Source: Paenibacillus azoreducens
Lineage (GTDB): Bacteria; Bacillota; Bacilli; Paenibacillales; Paenibacillaceae
Length of the DNA: 64,000 nucleotides
NCBI RefSeq assembly: GCF_021654775.1
Contig: NZ_AP025343.1
Coordinates: forward strand, 868,001 to 932,000
Direction: 5' to 3'
Shown here: positions 1 to 7,541 of the stretch, piece by piece
Position numbering within the stretch: position 1 is the stretch's first letter
How the letters are laid out: each line of letters begins with the position of its first letter
The notes under the pieces: generated by a model
The model's database searches: none
Told to the model about the DNA's origin: nothing
What the model saw: the letters and a program-made list of their open reading frames with translations, nothing else
Translations under genes and position numbers: made by a program

Positions 1-126
1 ACGGCCAGCGCAGTTCTAAAAGAAGGCACTTTTCTGAAAGTAATGGCCAAGGGGTCCTATACAAAAGAATGGGAACAACTAGCTAGCGGTGATGTGCCTA
101 AAACGGTAATGGAAAAATTGCGGTAA
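1..126 (+). CDS. C-terminal end of an unidentified protein (partial)
   Basis: An open frame enters from the left edge and ends with TAA at 124-126, leaving 41 codons. The visible tail ends in PKTVMEKLR and has no domain signature I recognise. A weak hairpin followed by T residues lies directly after it, so it is probably the last gene of its transcript. The function cannot be stated from this fragment. Confidence 0.6.
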   Translation, partial: TASAVLKEGTFLKVMAKGSYTKEWEQLASGDVPKTVMEKLR

Positions 127-140
127 GAACGGGAAAAGGG

Positions 141-180
141 TGGCTGCGTTTGTCCTTGGGACAGACGTGCCGCTCTTTTT
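141..180 (+). terminator. probable intrinsic terminator
   Basis: GGCTGCGTTTGTCC pairs imperfectly, using wobbles, with GGACAGACGTGCC and is followed by CTCTTTTTT. It sits 15 bases after the stop codon of the gene entering from the left. Confidence 0.5.
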
Positions 181-190
181 TGCGCTAGAA

Positions 191-370
191 GTGCGTGTTC
201 AAAAAGGTCGGTTTTCAGCACCAAGAAGATTGGATAAAGCTAGGGACTGAGGAGCGGAGCGTACGTAGTGGGTACGTGAGCACCGGAAGGCCCGGCTGAA
301 TTCAAGATTCGATGTCGAACCTGCTTCCCGATTTACTTCGTGATCAAAAGCGGACTTTTTGAACAACCTC
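191..370. mobile_element. MITE-like element, short copy (180 bp)
   Basis: The element begins GTGCGTGTTCAAAAAGG and ends CTTTTTGAACAACCTC. Its two ends are imperfect inverted repeats of about 25 bp built around GTTCAAAAAG. TAGAA occurs directly on both sides (186-190 and 371-375), as expected for a 5-bp target duplication. It has no coding capacity. A close copy lies at 15452-15747 and a left-truncated one ends at 35394. It is a non-autonomous element that would need a transposase supplied from elsewhere. No matching transposase gene is in the window. Confidence 0.75.
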
Positions 371-373
371 TAG

Positions 374-450
374 AAGAAGGGAGTAAGCATGGAATTTTAA
401 CCAAGTTGCGCCTCTTTCGGTATATAATGATGGAAACATGCTTTTGCCAT
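374..450 (-). pseudogene. broken paralogue of the 84-residue protein encoded at 1666-1920
   Basis: Reading leftwards from ATG at 450 gives MAKACFHHYIPKEAQLG and then a stop at 397. The intact gene at 1666-1920 begins MAKVLLHHYMPGRAQLG. Nucleotide similarity continues past the stop, through a small deletion that shifts the frame, to the ACTCCCTTCT stretch. It ends at the border of the MITE-like element at 191-370. The remnant therefore looks like a second gene copy interrupted by that element and then decayed. Confidence 0.65.
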
Positions 451-535
451 GAATCAAAATGGATTGGCTGGCTTCAGTTATTGGGAATAAGGCTAATCAT
501 AAAATAACGACGAAGTGGAAAGAGAAGTGGGAGAA

Positions 536-1213
536 ATGGTTGAAATCCTGTCCATTAATGTAGGTAAACCGATGCAGGTACAGTTTCATCAAAAAGAGGT
601 GTCCACAGGCATTTATAAGACTCCCGTTGAAGAACCGTTGTTTTTATCTTACTTAAACTTTGCCGGGGACGGACAAGCAGACCTTGCTCACCATGGGGGC
701 AGGGAGAAGGCGGTGTGCGTTTATTCCTACGACCACTACCCCTATTGGGAAAAAGTACTTCAGAAAACCTTGGATTACGGCGCTTTCGGTGAGAATTTAA
801 CCATAAGGGGCTTGTTGGAAACAGAGGTTTGCATCGGCGATGTTTTTCAGCTTGGCGAAGCGGTGGTTCAGGTCAGCCAACCGAGACAGCCTTGTTATAA
901 GTTGTCGTTAAAGTACGGACTTACCGATATGCCGTTGAAGGTGCAGGATACGGGCTTTACCGGATTTTATTTTCGCGTGCTGGAAGAGGGTGTTGTATCG
1001 CGAGCGGACGGTTTGACTAAAATCCACTCCCATCCAAAAGCGATCACGGTGGATTATGCCAACCACATTATGCATCGCGACAAAAATAATATTGAAGGCA
1101 TACAGCGCATTCTTGAAGTGGAAGAACTGTCGGTCAACTGGAGAAATACGTTTATGAAGCGTCTGGGCGGGCAGGAAACGGATCCAAGCGAGAGACTGAG
1201 CGGCAAGGCATGA
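536..1213 (+). CDS. MOSC domain protein, YiiM type
   Basis: About 225 residues starting MVEILSINVGKP, the usual beginning of YiiM/YflK-type MOSC proteins. MOSC domains bind molybdenum cofactor sulfide and act in sulfur transfer or N-hydroxylated base detoxification. The family landmarks are visible: DLAHHGGREKAVCVY in the first third, GAFGENLT in the middle, and VSQPRQPCYKL carrying the conserved Cys. A GTG at 515 would add seven residues but has no ribosome binding site. ATG at 536 follows the purine-rich stretch GAAGTGGGAG and starts where the family normally starts. It is monocistronic. Its exact substrate cannot be read from the sequence. Confidence 0.88.
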   Translation: MVEILSINVGKPMQVQFHQKEVSTGIYKTPVEEPLFLSYLNFAGDGQADLAHHGGREKAVCVYSYDHYPYWEKVLQKTLDYGAFGENLTIRGLLETEVCIGDVFQLGEAVVQVSQPRQPCYKLSLKYGLTDMPLKVQDTGFTGFYFRVLEEGVVSRADGLTKIHSHPKAITVDYANHIMHRDKNNIEGIQRILEVEELSVNWRNTFMKRLGGQETDPSERLSGKA

Positions 1214-1505
1214 TGGGTGAGGGCGGCGGTACCGGCGGATAAAGCGTACGTCGCAGATTAGCAGCGGATATGAGCGGTTCCAGAGAGCAATTGTTGCGAA
1301 AGTGCATCCTTTTTTGTTAATTTCCTCTAAAAAAATAAAATTCTTGCGTTTGTACATCCTTTTTAGGGAGATTCATCAAAATTAGCCTAAGCAGCCCGAA
1401 AAACCTGTGCTTTTGCAACAATTCATGAGATAGTGGCGGAACTACGTTCAAAAGGATGCAGTTTTGCAAGCTTTTTTCAAACCTATCATTTCCGGGAAGC
1501 GCATC
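1214..1505. repeat. intergenic region with GTGCA-type interspersed repeats
   Basis: No gene is supported here. Several degenerate copies of a motif of the type TTGCGAAAGTGCATCC, in both orientations, occur at about 1289-1310, 1342-1362, 1404-1425 and 1448-1470. The same motif family fills gaps at 23103-23185, 33137-33335 and 57716-57900. Confidence 0.6.
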
Positions 1506-1577
1506 CTGATATCGCAAAAAAACATCCCTAAACGCGGTCTGTATTCCTAGAGAGTACGTCGATTTACGTTTTTCTTA
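1506..1577. repeat. interspersed hairpin repeat (GCGGTCTGT type), copy 1
   Basis: The unit contains CGCAAAAAAACATCC, AACGCGGTCTGT and GAGAGTACGTCGAT, and ends ACGTTTTTCTT. Its ends are complementary, so it folds into one hairpin of about 70 bases. Related copies are at 23466-23540 and 62170-62245, with partial ones inside the MITE-like elements at 15452-15747 and 35183-35394. Confidence 0.7.
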
Positions 1578-1584
1578 CAGGTTA

Positions 1585-1665
1585 CGGAATTTGTGAATTT
1601 TTTTAAGGGGTCCCCGCAAAGTACTTGGAATAAACAACAAAGCATAGTTTCCACTTTGTGGGGGG
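1585..1665. repeat. interspersed repeat of the GGGGTCCCCGCAAAGTA type, copy 1
   Basis: An AT-rich lead-in (GAATTTGTGAATTTTTTT) is followed by GGGGTCCCCGCAAAGTA, a middle of about 25 bases and ACTTTGTGGGG. CCCCGCAAAGT and ACTTTGTGGGG are inverted repeats. Other copies lie at 23028-23095, 28624-28712, 31068-31210, 45478-45557 and 45565-45630. It ends next to the stop codon of the gene on the other strand and may serve as that gene's terminator. Confidence 0.7.
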
Positions 1666-1920
1666 TTAAATAAGCTTTTTGATTGCATCCCATAAAGGCT
1701 TGATTTTCGAAGGTTCAGGAATATGTTCAAAGATCCAAGTTTCTTCCCTTTGAATCAAACATACGATGTCTTTGCTTGCGGATGGATGAGAATGAATTCC
1801 AGCTTTATTTACGATCGATTCCCATTCATGAACCAAGGGAGAAGGGAGTGAGCTTTGGATCGTTTTTAAACCTAGCTGCGCCCGACCTGGCATGTAATGA
1901 TGGAGCAGTACTTTTGCCAT
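1666..1920 (-). CDS. hypothetical protein, 84 residues
   Basis: A short basic protein beginning MAKVLLHHYMPGRAQLGLK, with no membrane segment and no domain I recognise. A decayed second copy at 374-450 preserves the first 17 residues in diverged form, which supports this frame as a real gene. The start is ATG at 1920, with a weak AAAGG upstream. It stands alone between repeat-rich DNA and the peptidase gene, which is on the same strand upstream. A structured repeat lies immediately after its stop. Confidence 0.55.
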   Translation of the reverse strand: MAKVLLHHYMPGRAQLGLKTIQSSLPSPLVHEWESIVNKAGIHSHPSASKDIVCLIQREETWIFEHIPEPSKIKPLWDAIKKLI

Positions 1921-2058
1921 GCATGCAATGCCTTTTCTAGTACCATTTCTTTCCCTCCCTTTTTCGGGTCACATTCATTTGAATGTTATTATTAAATTAT
2001 ACATGAATAAAAAAACGACATGCTGTATGCATGCCGTTAAAGCAAAACAGCTTCCCGT

Positions 2059-2733
2059 TTACTGTGCAAGCGTCGTTTGCTCCTTGCCGAATCCCCGTTT
2101 GAACAGCAGCGAGGTTGAGACTTTCGCGCATAATAAGGAGATGGCTGCAAAGACCAGGCACCAGATCAAAGCAGGAACATGTGTCGCTTGGGCCAGATTC
2201 GCCGCGTCCCCGGCTGAGCTGGGGTTATATAAAGACGCGAATAAAATAATGAATGGACTGACCACCGACTCGACCAGACAGATAAAAGCGATAAGCATAT
2301 AATAGCCGTTCCGAAGCCAAGGCGGAGCCAAATAAGCGACCAAAGCGCTAACTGCAGCAAAACCTACGCACCAGATGATGCCATACCCGTTGCGGACAAA
2401 CAGCACCACTGCTATGGCGGCAAGCACCGTGACCACGATCAGGCCGGCGCGTTCATATCTTTTGGCGTAGAGCGCGAACAGCAGGAGCGCAAACAGCGCG
2501 GAACCGATATAACCGGCAAGCGAGATCGGGATAGCCATCCAGTTGCTGGGAAAGGAAGACTGCGTAATTCCGCTCTGATCCCAATACAAATGGATCACAT
2601 TCACCTTGCCCGACAAGGCGAGTGTAGCCAATGCATGCGACAGCTCATGCACAAGCGTATCCACATTACGGAAAAAAGACGAAAACGGAAGAAAATGCGT
2701 CAAGATGCCAGTCAATGCAACAACCAGAATCAC
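2059..2733 (-). CDS. M50 family membrane metallopeptidase (M50B-like)
   Basis: About 224 residues with a zinc-binding HELSH motif at residues 29-33 in the first membrane-proximal segment, followed by four or five hydrophobic helices. This is the pattern of peptidase M50B-like proteins, which may cleave membrane substrates or be inactive relatives. The annotated start is GTG at 2733, which has no ribosome binding site. A good GAGGGG lies further upstream, about 7-8 bases before an in-frame ATC codon at 2751-2749, so the true start may be non-canonical and add six residues. Its downstream neighbour on the same strand is the 84-residue gene. Substrate unknown. Confidence 0.75.
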   Translation of the reverse strand: MILVVALTGILTHFLPFSSFFRNVDTLVHELSHALATLALSGKVNVIHLYWDQSGITQSSFPSNWMAIPISLAGYIGSALFALLLFALYAKRYERAGLIVVTVLAAIAVVLFVRNGYGIIWCVGFAAVSALVAYLAPPWLRNGYYMLIAFICLVESVVSPFIILFASLYNPSSAGDAANLAQATHVPALIWCLVFAAISLLCAKVSTSLLFKRGFGKEQTTLAQ

Positions 2734-2913
2734 TTTTAGCCAGGATCGGATAACGTTCCCCTCATTTCTGTTCTTGTGGTTGTAATTATCTTACCGCCTG
2801 CCGCCGGAGAAATCCAGTTCATTCCATTGGTCTTGATCCATATAAAAAGGCAATATCAGTCGAAGTATGGATGTAAGAATAAATAAGATTTGCCAATTTA
2901 CTCCCAAATATAT

Positions 2914-2942
2914 ATTGCGTAACGTTACGGTATATGTTACCA
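2914..2942 (+). promoter_or_regulatory. promoter-like site with palindrome CGTAACGTTACG
   Basis: The perfect 12-bp palindrome CGTAACGTTACG (2917-2928) overlaps a TTGCGT hexamer placed 17 bp before a weak TACCAT-like -10. A near-identical arrangement lies at 4973-5001 in front of the ribbon-helix-helix genes. It is probably the distal operator for the DUF4127 gene at 3140. Confidence 0.5.
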
Positions 2943-3082
2943 TATCGGTATGAAGGAAGATTCGGCTGCCCGATCCTTCATATGGAACGATATCGGTCCC
3001 GGATGTCCGGAAATTCGGAATCGCATCATTCCATGCAGGCAGATGTATCGATACAAGCAGCTATTCATATTTTTTTGTTTTA

Positions 3083-3111
3083 TGGTAAAGCGTTACGTAA
3101 CGGAATATAAT
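3083..3111 (+). promoter_or_regulatory. promoter with operator palindrome CGTTACGTAACG
   Basis: The perfect 12-bp palindrome CGTTACGTAACG (3091-3102) sits between a weak TGGTAA -35 and a consensus TATAAT -10 (3106-3111), 28 bp before the DUF4127 start codon. A protein bound there would block this promoter. It is the second member of the operator set described at 2914 and 4973. Confidence 0.6.
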
Positions 3112-3139
3112 ATTTCAATCGGGAAAAGGAGAGAGTTTT

Positions 3140-4840
3140 ATGAAAAAAGTTTTGTACGTTCCATTGGATGATCGCCCGGTTAATCTGGATGATGTTATTG
3201 TGCAAGGGAGGGCGGCAGGAATACATGTGATCGTCCCTCAAGCGGGCGATGTGGAGAACCGCCTGGATACCAAGGCCGATGCCGAAGGGAACACGCTTGT
3301 TAACACCTATGAACCGATTTTTGGAAATAAGCAAAATATTCGGCAGTTCATTTTGGATCATATTTCGTCTGTAGACGGTTTTATTATTTCAACCGACATG
3401 CTTGCATACGGAGGGCTGATTGGAAGCAGACGTTTCCGAACAAGCGGCGGCGGCGCTTACCCCGATTATGACCCGGATACAACGCAGCTGCTGAACGTAA
3501 TCCGCGAAATCAAAAAAGCTTGCCCGCATAAACCTGTATATGTGCTTGATACGATTATGCGTTTGGCTACGACGGTTTTTGTCGAAGGGCTGACCCAGAG
3601 CGCTTATGATGAAGCCCGGGCTTTCGCGCAGCAGCCGCGCGCGGCGGCCTCGGATTTCGAAGCGATTCTGGAAGGGTACGACATAACACCCGACGGTACT
3701 CATTTTGGGACTCCGGTACATTTTGACAAAGAACAATATTATAATGCGCGCCGCCATAAATTCAAATCGAACTATTATATATTGGATCAGCTCGTCCGTA
3801 CGGGAGCTATCGATTTTCTGGCGGTTGGCGTTGATGACTCTTATACGCAGGGAGTTCAGGCCAACGAGATCGCCTTCCTTGAGGCATATGTCAACGCAAA
3901 CCTTGGCGGCTGCGGCGGTCAAAATCCGGACCGGGTCGTGATCCTGCCGGATGCGGACGGATTGGGGCATTCCCTGATGGGCCGCATGGCAAGCCATTTG
4001 CACCGCTGCGGCTTCAAACCGCGGTACGCCGTGGAGTACTTCGGTCCCGACGGGTCGACGATCGTCAATCCTTACGAATATATGAGCGTTCATGACAATA
4101 TCCGGCATCATGTGGATATGATCGGCGGCAGGTTTGTCGCTTCGGGGCCATGCGATGTGAAGATCGTTGCGGTTACAAGCGCAGATCAGGCCGCTGCAGC
4201 GGTGACCCATTTGGAAGACAATGATAAGCGGCATGTGCCAACCGTCGTTATTGACTTCGTGGGCGGCGGCGCGTCCGACGAACGAGTTACCCAGGCTTTG
4301 CTCGGCAGTTATTCGACAGGGGGACTTCTTGGGTACAGCGGCTGGAACACGGCCGGGAACAAAATCGGTCTTTCCCTGGGAATGGCGCAATCCCGTTATG
4401 TGTTCCTGGCTACGGAGAAAAGGCCTCCGTCTCTGGATGCGGCAGTGAATGCGCATGGCTCGCTGCTGTTCAAACGGTTCCTGAAAGATTACTTTTATAA
4501 GAAAATAACGATTGCCGAGGTTCGGACATATTCCAGAGCGCATGCGCTTTATACGAATGTCCCGTATGCCGACCAGAATATGCTCCTGTTTAATTCGCCG
4601 GAGGATTACCAGGTTGTAACACAGCTGCTGCGGGACCGCATGCAAGCCAATACAAGCACCCTCTCGGAGAAAAATGCATTTTTGGGCGGAAAGTCCCGTT
4701 CCATCCGTCAAATGAAACCTTTCGGCTGGTCCTATTCAACATATTCCAGCGCAAAGCTTGATTACGACAATCCGGAATTTATTTGGAAGCGAGCTTTTGA
4801 GATTACGCTGAACCCGTCCGTCACGTTAAAACCTTGTTGA
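3140..4840 (+). CDS. DUF4127 family protein
   Basis: 566 residues beginning MKKVLYVPLDDRPVN, the hallmark opening of DUF4127 proteins. Other typical stretches are STDMLAYGGLIGSR (about residue 85) and GVDDSYTQG in the middle. No signal peptide or membrane segment is visible. The biochemical role of the family is not known to me. Acidic and Asp-rich turns suggest a metal or phosphate site, but that is inference. The start is ATG with AAAGGAGAGAG upstream, and an intrinsic terminator follows at 4863. Two palindromic operators precede it, and one related operator precedes the ribbon-helix-helix pair downstream, suggesting common control. Confidence 0.85.
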   Translation: MKKVLYVPLDDRPVNLDDVIVQGRAAGIHVIVPQAGDVENRLDTKADAEGNTLVNTYEPIFGNKQNIRQFILDHISSVDGFIISTDMLAYGGLIGSRRFRTSGGGAYPDYDPDTTQLLNVIREIKKACPHKPVYVLDTIMRLATTVFVEGLTQSAYDEARAFAQQPRAAASDFEAILEGYDITPDGTHFGTPVHFDKEQYYNARRHKFKSNYYILDQLVRTGAIDFLAVGVDDSYTQGVQANEIAFLEAYVNANLGGCGGQNPDRVVILPDADGLGHSLMGRMASHLHRCGFKPRYAVEYFGPDGSTIVNPYEYMSVHDNIRHHVDMIGGRFVASGPCDVKIVAVTSADQAAAAVTHLEDNDKRHVPTVVIDFVGGGASDERVTQALLGSYSTGGLLGYSGWNTAGNKIGLSLGMAQSRYVFLATEKRPPSLDAAVNAHGSLLFKRFLKDYFYKKITIAEVRTYSRAHALYTNVPYADQNMLLFNSPEDYQVVTQLLRDRMQANTSTLSEKNAFLGGKSRSIRQMKPFGWSYSTYSSAKLDYDNPEFIWKRAFEITLNPSVTLKPC

Positions 4841-4862
4841 TAGGAGCCGGTAAAGCGAACAA

Positions 4863-4895
4863 AGCAGCCCGTTTATGCGGCGGGCTGCTCTTTTT
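4863..4895 (+). terminator. intrinsic terminator after the DUF4127 gene
   Basis: AGCAGCCCG and CGGGCTGCT form a 9-bp stem, followed by CTTTTT. Confidence 0.85.
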
Positions 4896-4972
4896 GCGCT
4901 TTAACATATTCACTGCTTGCAATATTTTCAAAGATGGCTGACAGCAGCTCTGGATTCACGGTATAAAGTATA

Positions 4973-5001
4973 TTGCGTAACGATACAATGCATACTATAA
5001 T
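4973..5001 (+). promoter_or_regulatory. promoter of the RHH pair with embedded operator
   Basis: TTGCGT (4973-4978), a 17-bp spacer and TATAAT (4996-5001). The -35 and spacer contain CGTAACGATAC, one mismatch from the half of the palindrome at 2914. The longer string ATTGCGTAACG is shared with that site. Autoregulation by the downstream RHH proteins is likely. Confidence 0.65.
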
Positions 5002-5027
5002 ACAACCGTGAGAAAGGAGACGCGTTT

Positions 5028-5402
5028 ATGAAATATAACCTTAATTTATTTGGATATACGGTCGATTGCCTGCTATCTTTTCCGAACGGAACGATGCGTA
5101 TCGAAATTTCGGAAGAAGATCAGGCCGCTTTGCGTGCTTATTTGCTGCGGGTATTGGTGAAATACGGACGGGAGCCCCAGCCGCAGGATTCTCTAGAAAA
5201 TCTGGTCCGGGATGCAATAGAGATTGAAAAGGGTATGAACGGACATTTAAGCGAGCCCAAGCTGAAGCTCCCCTACGAGTTCCAGCCCGAAATCAAGGAA
5301 AAGCTGATCGAAGCCGCCGAACTGCAGGACATGTCCGCTACGCAGCTGTTGATCCGACTTATCGAAAGAAAACATCAAAACGTGTTTGGAAAGGAAGGCT
5401 GA
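5028..5402 (+). CDS. ribbon-helix-helix domain protein (124 residues)
   Basis: The C-terminal part (about residues 80-118) has the strand-helix-helix layout of ribbon-helix-helix DNA-binding domains: LKLPYEFQPEIKEKLIEAA, then MSATQLLIRLIERK. The N-terminal 80 residues begin MKYNLNLFGYTVDCLLSF and have no domain I can name; they may mediate assembly or bind a partner. The start is ATG preceded by GAAAGGAG. The gene is followed five bases later by a second, shorter RHH gene. Its promoter carries an operator related to those before the DUF4127 gene, so it is probably a repressor of itself and that gene. I infer this from context only. Confidence 0.7.
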   Translation: MKYNLNLFGYTVDCLLSFPNGTMRIEISEEDQAALRAYLLRVLVKYGREPQPQDSLENLVRDAIEIEKGMNGHLSEPKLKLPYEFQPEIKEKLIEAAELQDMSATQLLIRLIERKHQNVFGKEG

Positions 5403-5406
5403 AGTT

Positions 5407-5571
5407 ATGGCATACGGCAATAAGGTGAAATTTCATTACGACGTCCCGGTATATATAAAGCAGATGCTGGCAGAGACGGCGAAAAAATTGAATATGACCG
5501 CAACCGAGCTTCTTTCCAAAATCATTGAAGAAGAATATATGCGCATCAAGGCGCAATCAAAAAAAGAGTGA
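5407..5571 (+). CDS. small ribbon-helix-helix protein (54 residues)
   Basis: The protein is almost entirely one ribbon-helix-helix domain: VKFHYDVPVYIKQMLAETA followed by MTATELLSKIIEEEYM. It resembles the C-terminal domain of the preceding gene (SATQLL versus TATELL), so the pair may form mixed dimers. A TTG at 5386 would lengthen it, but ATG at 5407 follows AAGGAAGG at a normal distance. It lies five bases after the stop of the first RHH gene and is clearly co-transcribed. It resembles CopG/Arc-like regulators or antitoxins, but no toxin gene is adjacent. Confidence 0.7.
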   Translation: MAYGNKVKFHYDVPVYIKQMLAETAKKLNMTATELLSKIIEEEYMRIKAQSKKE

Positions 5572-5660
5572 ATCAGATTTGCACAGAAAATGCCAGTCGT
5601 TACGCTATTTTCGGCAAATCGAATGGTCTATTATTTTTTTGACTCGCGCCAAAACCGAAA
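5569..5660. repeat. interspersed repeat (GTGAATCAGATTTGCAC type), copy 1
   Basis: The unit contains GTGAATCAGATTTGCAC, CGGCAAATCGAATGG and TCTATTATTTTTTTG. It recurs at 57088-57160 in the same orientation and at 51166-51252 inverted. It begins at the stop codon of the RHH gene and may terminate its transcript. Confidence 0.65.
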
Positions 5661-5666
5661 AGGAAT

Positions 5667-6026
5667 CTAAATAATATTGCACTCCCGCGCCAATTCGGAG
5701 AACATTCTGACGCTGGCAAGCGGCAAACTTTCATAGGCATAATCGCGGTCCCGCATATCCGTCGAAAAGCAGTGGCACTGGGCGTAATGCTCCCGATTGT
5801 TGTGTTCAATCACCAGCAACTGAATTTGAGCGCGGTCCGTGAACAGCTTGTAATAATAATCCGAACTGGAATCTGCTTTAATAAGCTCTATGGCTGCCTG
5901 CCTAATTTGTTTGGGAAGCCGGCATTTCAGCTCGGAGAGAGCAGCGTTTGAATCAATTTTTTGATATGTCGTCGTCAACGGGGTCCACTCCATTTCTTCA
6001 TAGTATGGATAGTATATTCGGTACAC
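5667..6026 (-). CDS. hypothetical protein, 119 residues
   Basis: A soluble protein of ordinary composition (MYRIYYPYYEEMEW... to ...ARECNII) with no recognised domain. It starts at GTG 6026 with AGGAGAG immediately before it, which is an unusually short spacing. ATG at residue 12 is the alternative. It is transcribed away from the peptide-modification operon. The spacer between the two contains a cluster of CCGCAA/TTGCGG half-sites, so the two units might share control. Confidence 0.5.
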   Translation of the reverse strand: MYRIYYPYYEEMEWTPLTTTYQKIDSNAALSELKCRLPKQIRQAAIELIKADSSSDYYYKLFTDRAQIQLLVIEHNNREHYAQCHCFSTDMRDRDYAYESLPLASVRMFSELARECNII

Positions 6027-6240
6027 CTCTCCTAGATTTCAAATTATACCAAACATACGTTCGTATGTTAAGCTGGTTTTCTATTGAAAATAAATTCATA
6101 GGTTTTCAGCGGCCGTTTGAACTAGTTTCAGGCTTTTGTACGAAAAGGGTTTCGATTCGTTATGCCAATGACGAGGGAAACCCTTTATTTGTTTTATTTA
6201 GACGAAACTGGAATGCGCGCCCTGCCTGCTTTTACGCAAA

Positions 6241-6288
6241 TTGCGGATACCGTAACCAGCCCGCAAACATGCCGCAAAATAATTGCGG
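6241..6288 (+). promoter_or_regulatory. cluster of ComA-box-like half-sites before the peptide-modification operon
   Basis: TTGCGG (6241-6246), CCGTAA (6250-6255), CCGCAA (6261-6266), CCGCAA (6272-6277) and TTGCGG (6283-6288) lie within 48 bp. The last two form CCGCAA-N5-TTGCGG, exactly as in the cluster before comX at 11952-11968. The known ComA site of Bacillus subtilis uses the same hexamers, TTGCGG-N4-CCGCAA. The cluster lies about 150 bp upstream of the first gene of the operon. Confidence 0.6.
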
Positions 6289-6440
6289 GCAACCCTAAAC
6301 GAGTATTCGGTGAAGGCTAGTCAAACCTATGTTAGTCTTTTTACATAAGGAAAAAGAATAAGAGACGGGCATACGGAGCTTAGATGGATTACGTCCGGGA
6401 AACACATCTATGAAATGAATGCGGGGGAGGCGTAAAAACG

Positions 6441-7541
6441 ATGCGACTGCGAACAATACGCTGCTTTTTATATGATAGCGAGGCTAGCGCCTTGCTGATC
6501 CAAGGTTTGGTCCGGTATATTCAGACAGGTTCCTTGAAGAATGTTATTTTGCAAAAAAGCTGGGTTAACGGTTTTCATATAAGCACGACCACGCCTGTAT
6601 CGGAGGCCTGCAGCGGGCTGGAGGATCTGATCAGACGTATGGCGGCCCGTTATGCGAAGGAGCGAAGCCGGGAGGAATATGACGGATTCCGTGAGACGCT
6701 TCACAAGCTCGCGAAAAGGGAGACATATACCGGCGATTATCTGCCTTTATACCGTGACGGCGAGGTGATCGTAGAGGAGAACGACTTGCTGCCAGGCGGC
6801 GTTCCTTTTTGCAGCCCGAGAATCAATTATAGGGTTGAGCTGCTAAAAAGCCAGCTGCTTACGGACATATATCATGAATGGGAAGAGCTTCCCGAAGAAC
6901 GGCAAAATATCGAATGCGCAAAAATGTTTCTTATCACAGGCAGCAGGAGCCCCGGAGGGCTCAAAACCGGCTATTTGCCTTTGCGCTCGAATTGCGGTGG
7001 CTTTAAATCCTTGCGGGGAATGATTGGACAAGAGGCTATCGCCGATGCGGACATCCGGGAGGGCCTTCTCCTGCGAACGGATCTTGAAAAGGAATTTATT
7101 GCGGAAGGGGTGCGGAAATTTTCGAACGGCTATTTTGAAAGGGAATTCATTTTCGGTCGGCTGCGGATTTTTATTCATTCCCTGTCTTCCATGTTGACGC
7201 GGGCATATAACGAAGGCGAACTGGAAGTGGAAAAGCTCTCGCTAGGCGATCATTTTTTGGAGGGACATGACCGGATGAACGAGGTTCACCGCATGTTATA
7301 TTCCAATCCGTGGTTTTTGCGGCATTACCGGGAAAAGGGTTTTATCATCAATCGTTGTGTAGCGTCTGTTCTGTATTCGCTGATGTCGATGCTTGGCATA
7401 TCGCCGCCCAGACATCAAAAAATTATAGGGCTTACGGCGGAATGCGTAGAAAGCGGGTTTAATATGGACTGGCGGGATGCATACCGTCATTTGGAAATGA
7501 AATTGGCAGGTGAAACCGAATATGGCAAACTGGTTTATTAA
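6441..7541 (+). CDS. first gene of a TOMM-type peptide modification operon (366 residues)
   Basis: Not confidently identified. The C-terminal part (about residues 285-355) reads HRMLYSNPWFLRHYREKGF, then NRCVASVLYSLMSMLG. It distantly recalls the end of thiopeptide-type or LanB C-terminal dehydratase/elimination domains, which often sit beside YcaO genes. I would not claim more than that. No membrane segment is seen. The start is ATG 6441 with GGGGGAGG upstream. Its 3' end overlaps the next gene by 20 bases, and that gene overlaps the YcaO gene, so the three are translationally coupled and surely work together on a ribosomal peptide. The region upstream carries ComA-like half-sites. Confidence 0.6.
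   Translation: MRLRTIRCFLYDSEASALLIQGLVRYIQTGSLKNVILQKSWVNGFHISTTTPVSEACSGLEDLIRRMAARYAKERSREEYDGFRETLHKLAKRETYTGDYLPLYRDGEVIVEENDLLPGGVPFCSPRINYRVELLKSQLLTDIYHEWEELPEERQNIECAKMFLITGSRSPGGLKTGYLPLRSNCGGFKSLRGMIGQEAIADADIREGLLLRTDLEKEFIAEGVRKFSNGYFEREFIFGRLRIFIHSLSSMLTRAYNEGELEVEKLSLGDHFLEGHDRMNEVHRMLYSNPWFLRHYREKGFIINRCVASVLYSLMSMLGISPPRHQKIIGLTAECVESGFNMDWRDAYRHLEMKLAGETEYGKLVY

Noticed and set aside
2950..3171. Plus-strand frame of 73 codons before the DUF4127 gene
   Set aside because: It has no ribosome binding site, covers the second operator and promoter, and overlaps the start of the DUF4127 gene.
5028..5571. Toxin-antitoxin pair
   Set aside because: Both proteins look like ribbon-helix-helix DNA-binding proteins and neither resembles a toxin; no third small gene is present.
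5948..6298. Plus-strand open frame of 116 codons with a Cys-containing end, considered as precursor of the modified peptide
   Set aside because: It starts inside the gene on the other strand, has no ribosome binding site at any in-frame start near the Cys-containing part, and its end coincides with the ComA-like half-sites, which explains the repeated CCGCAA-derived residues.
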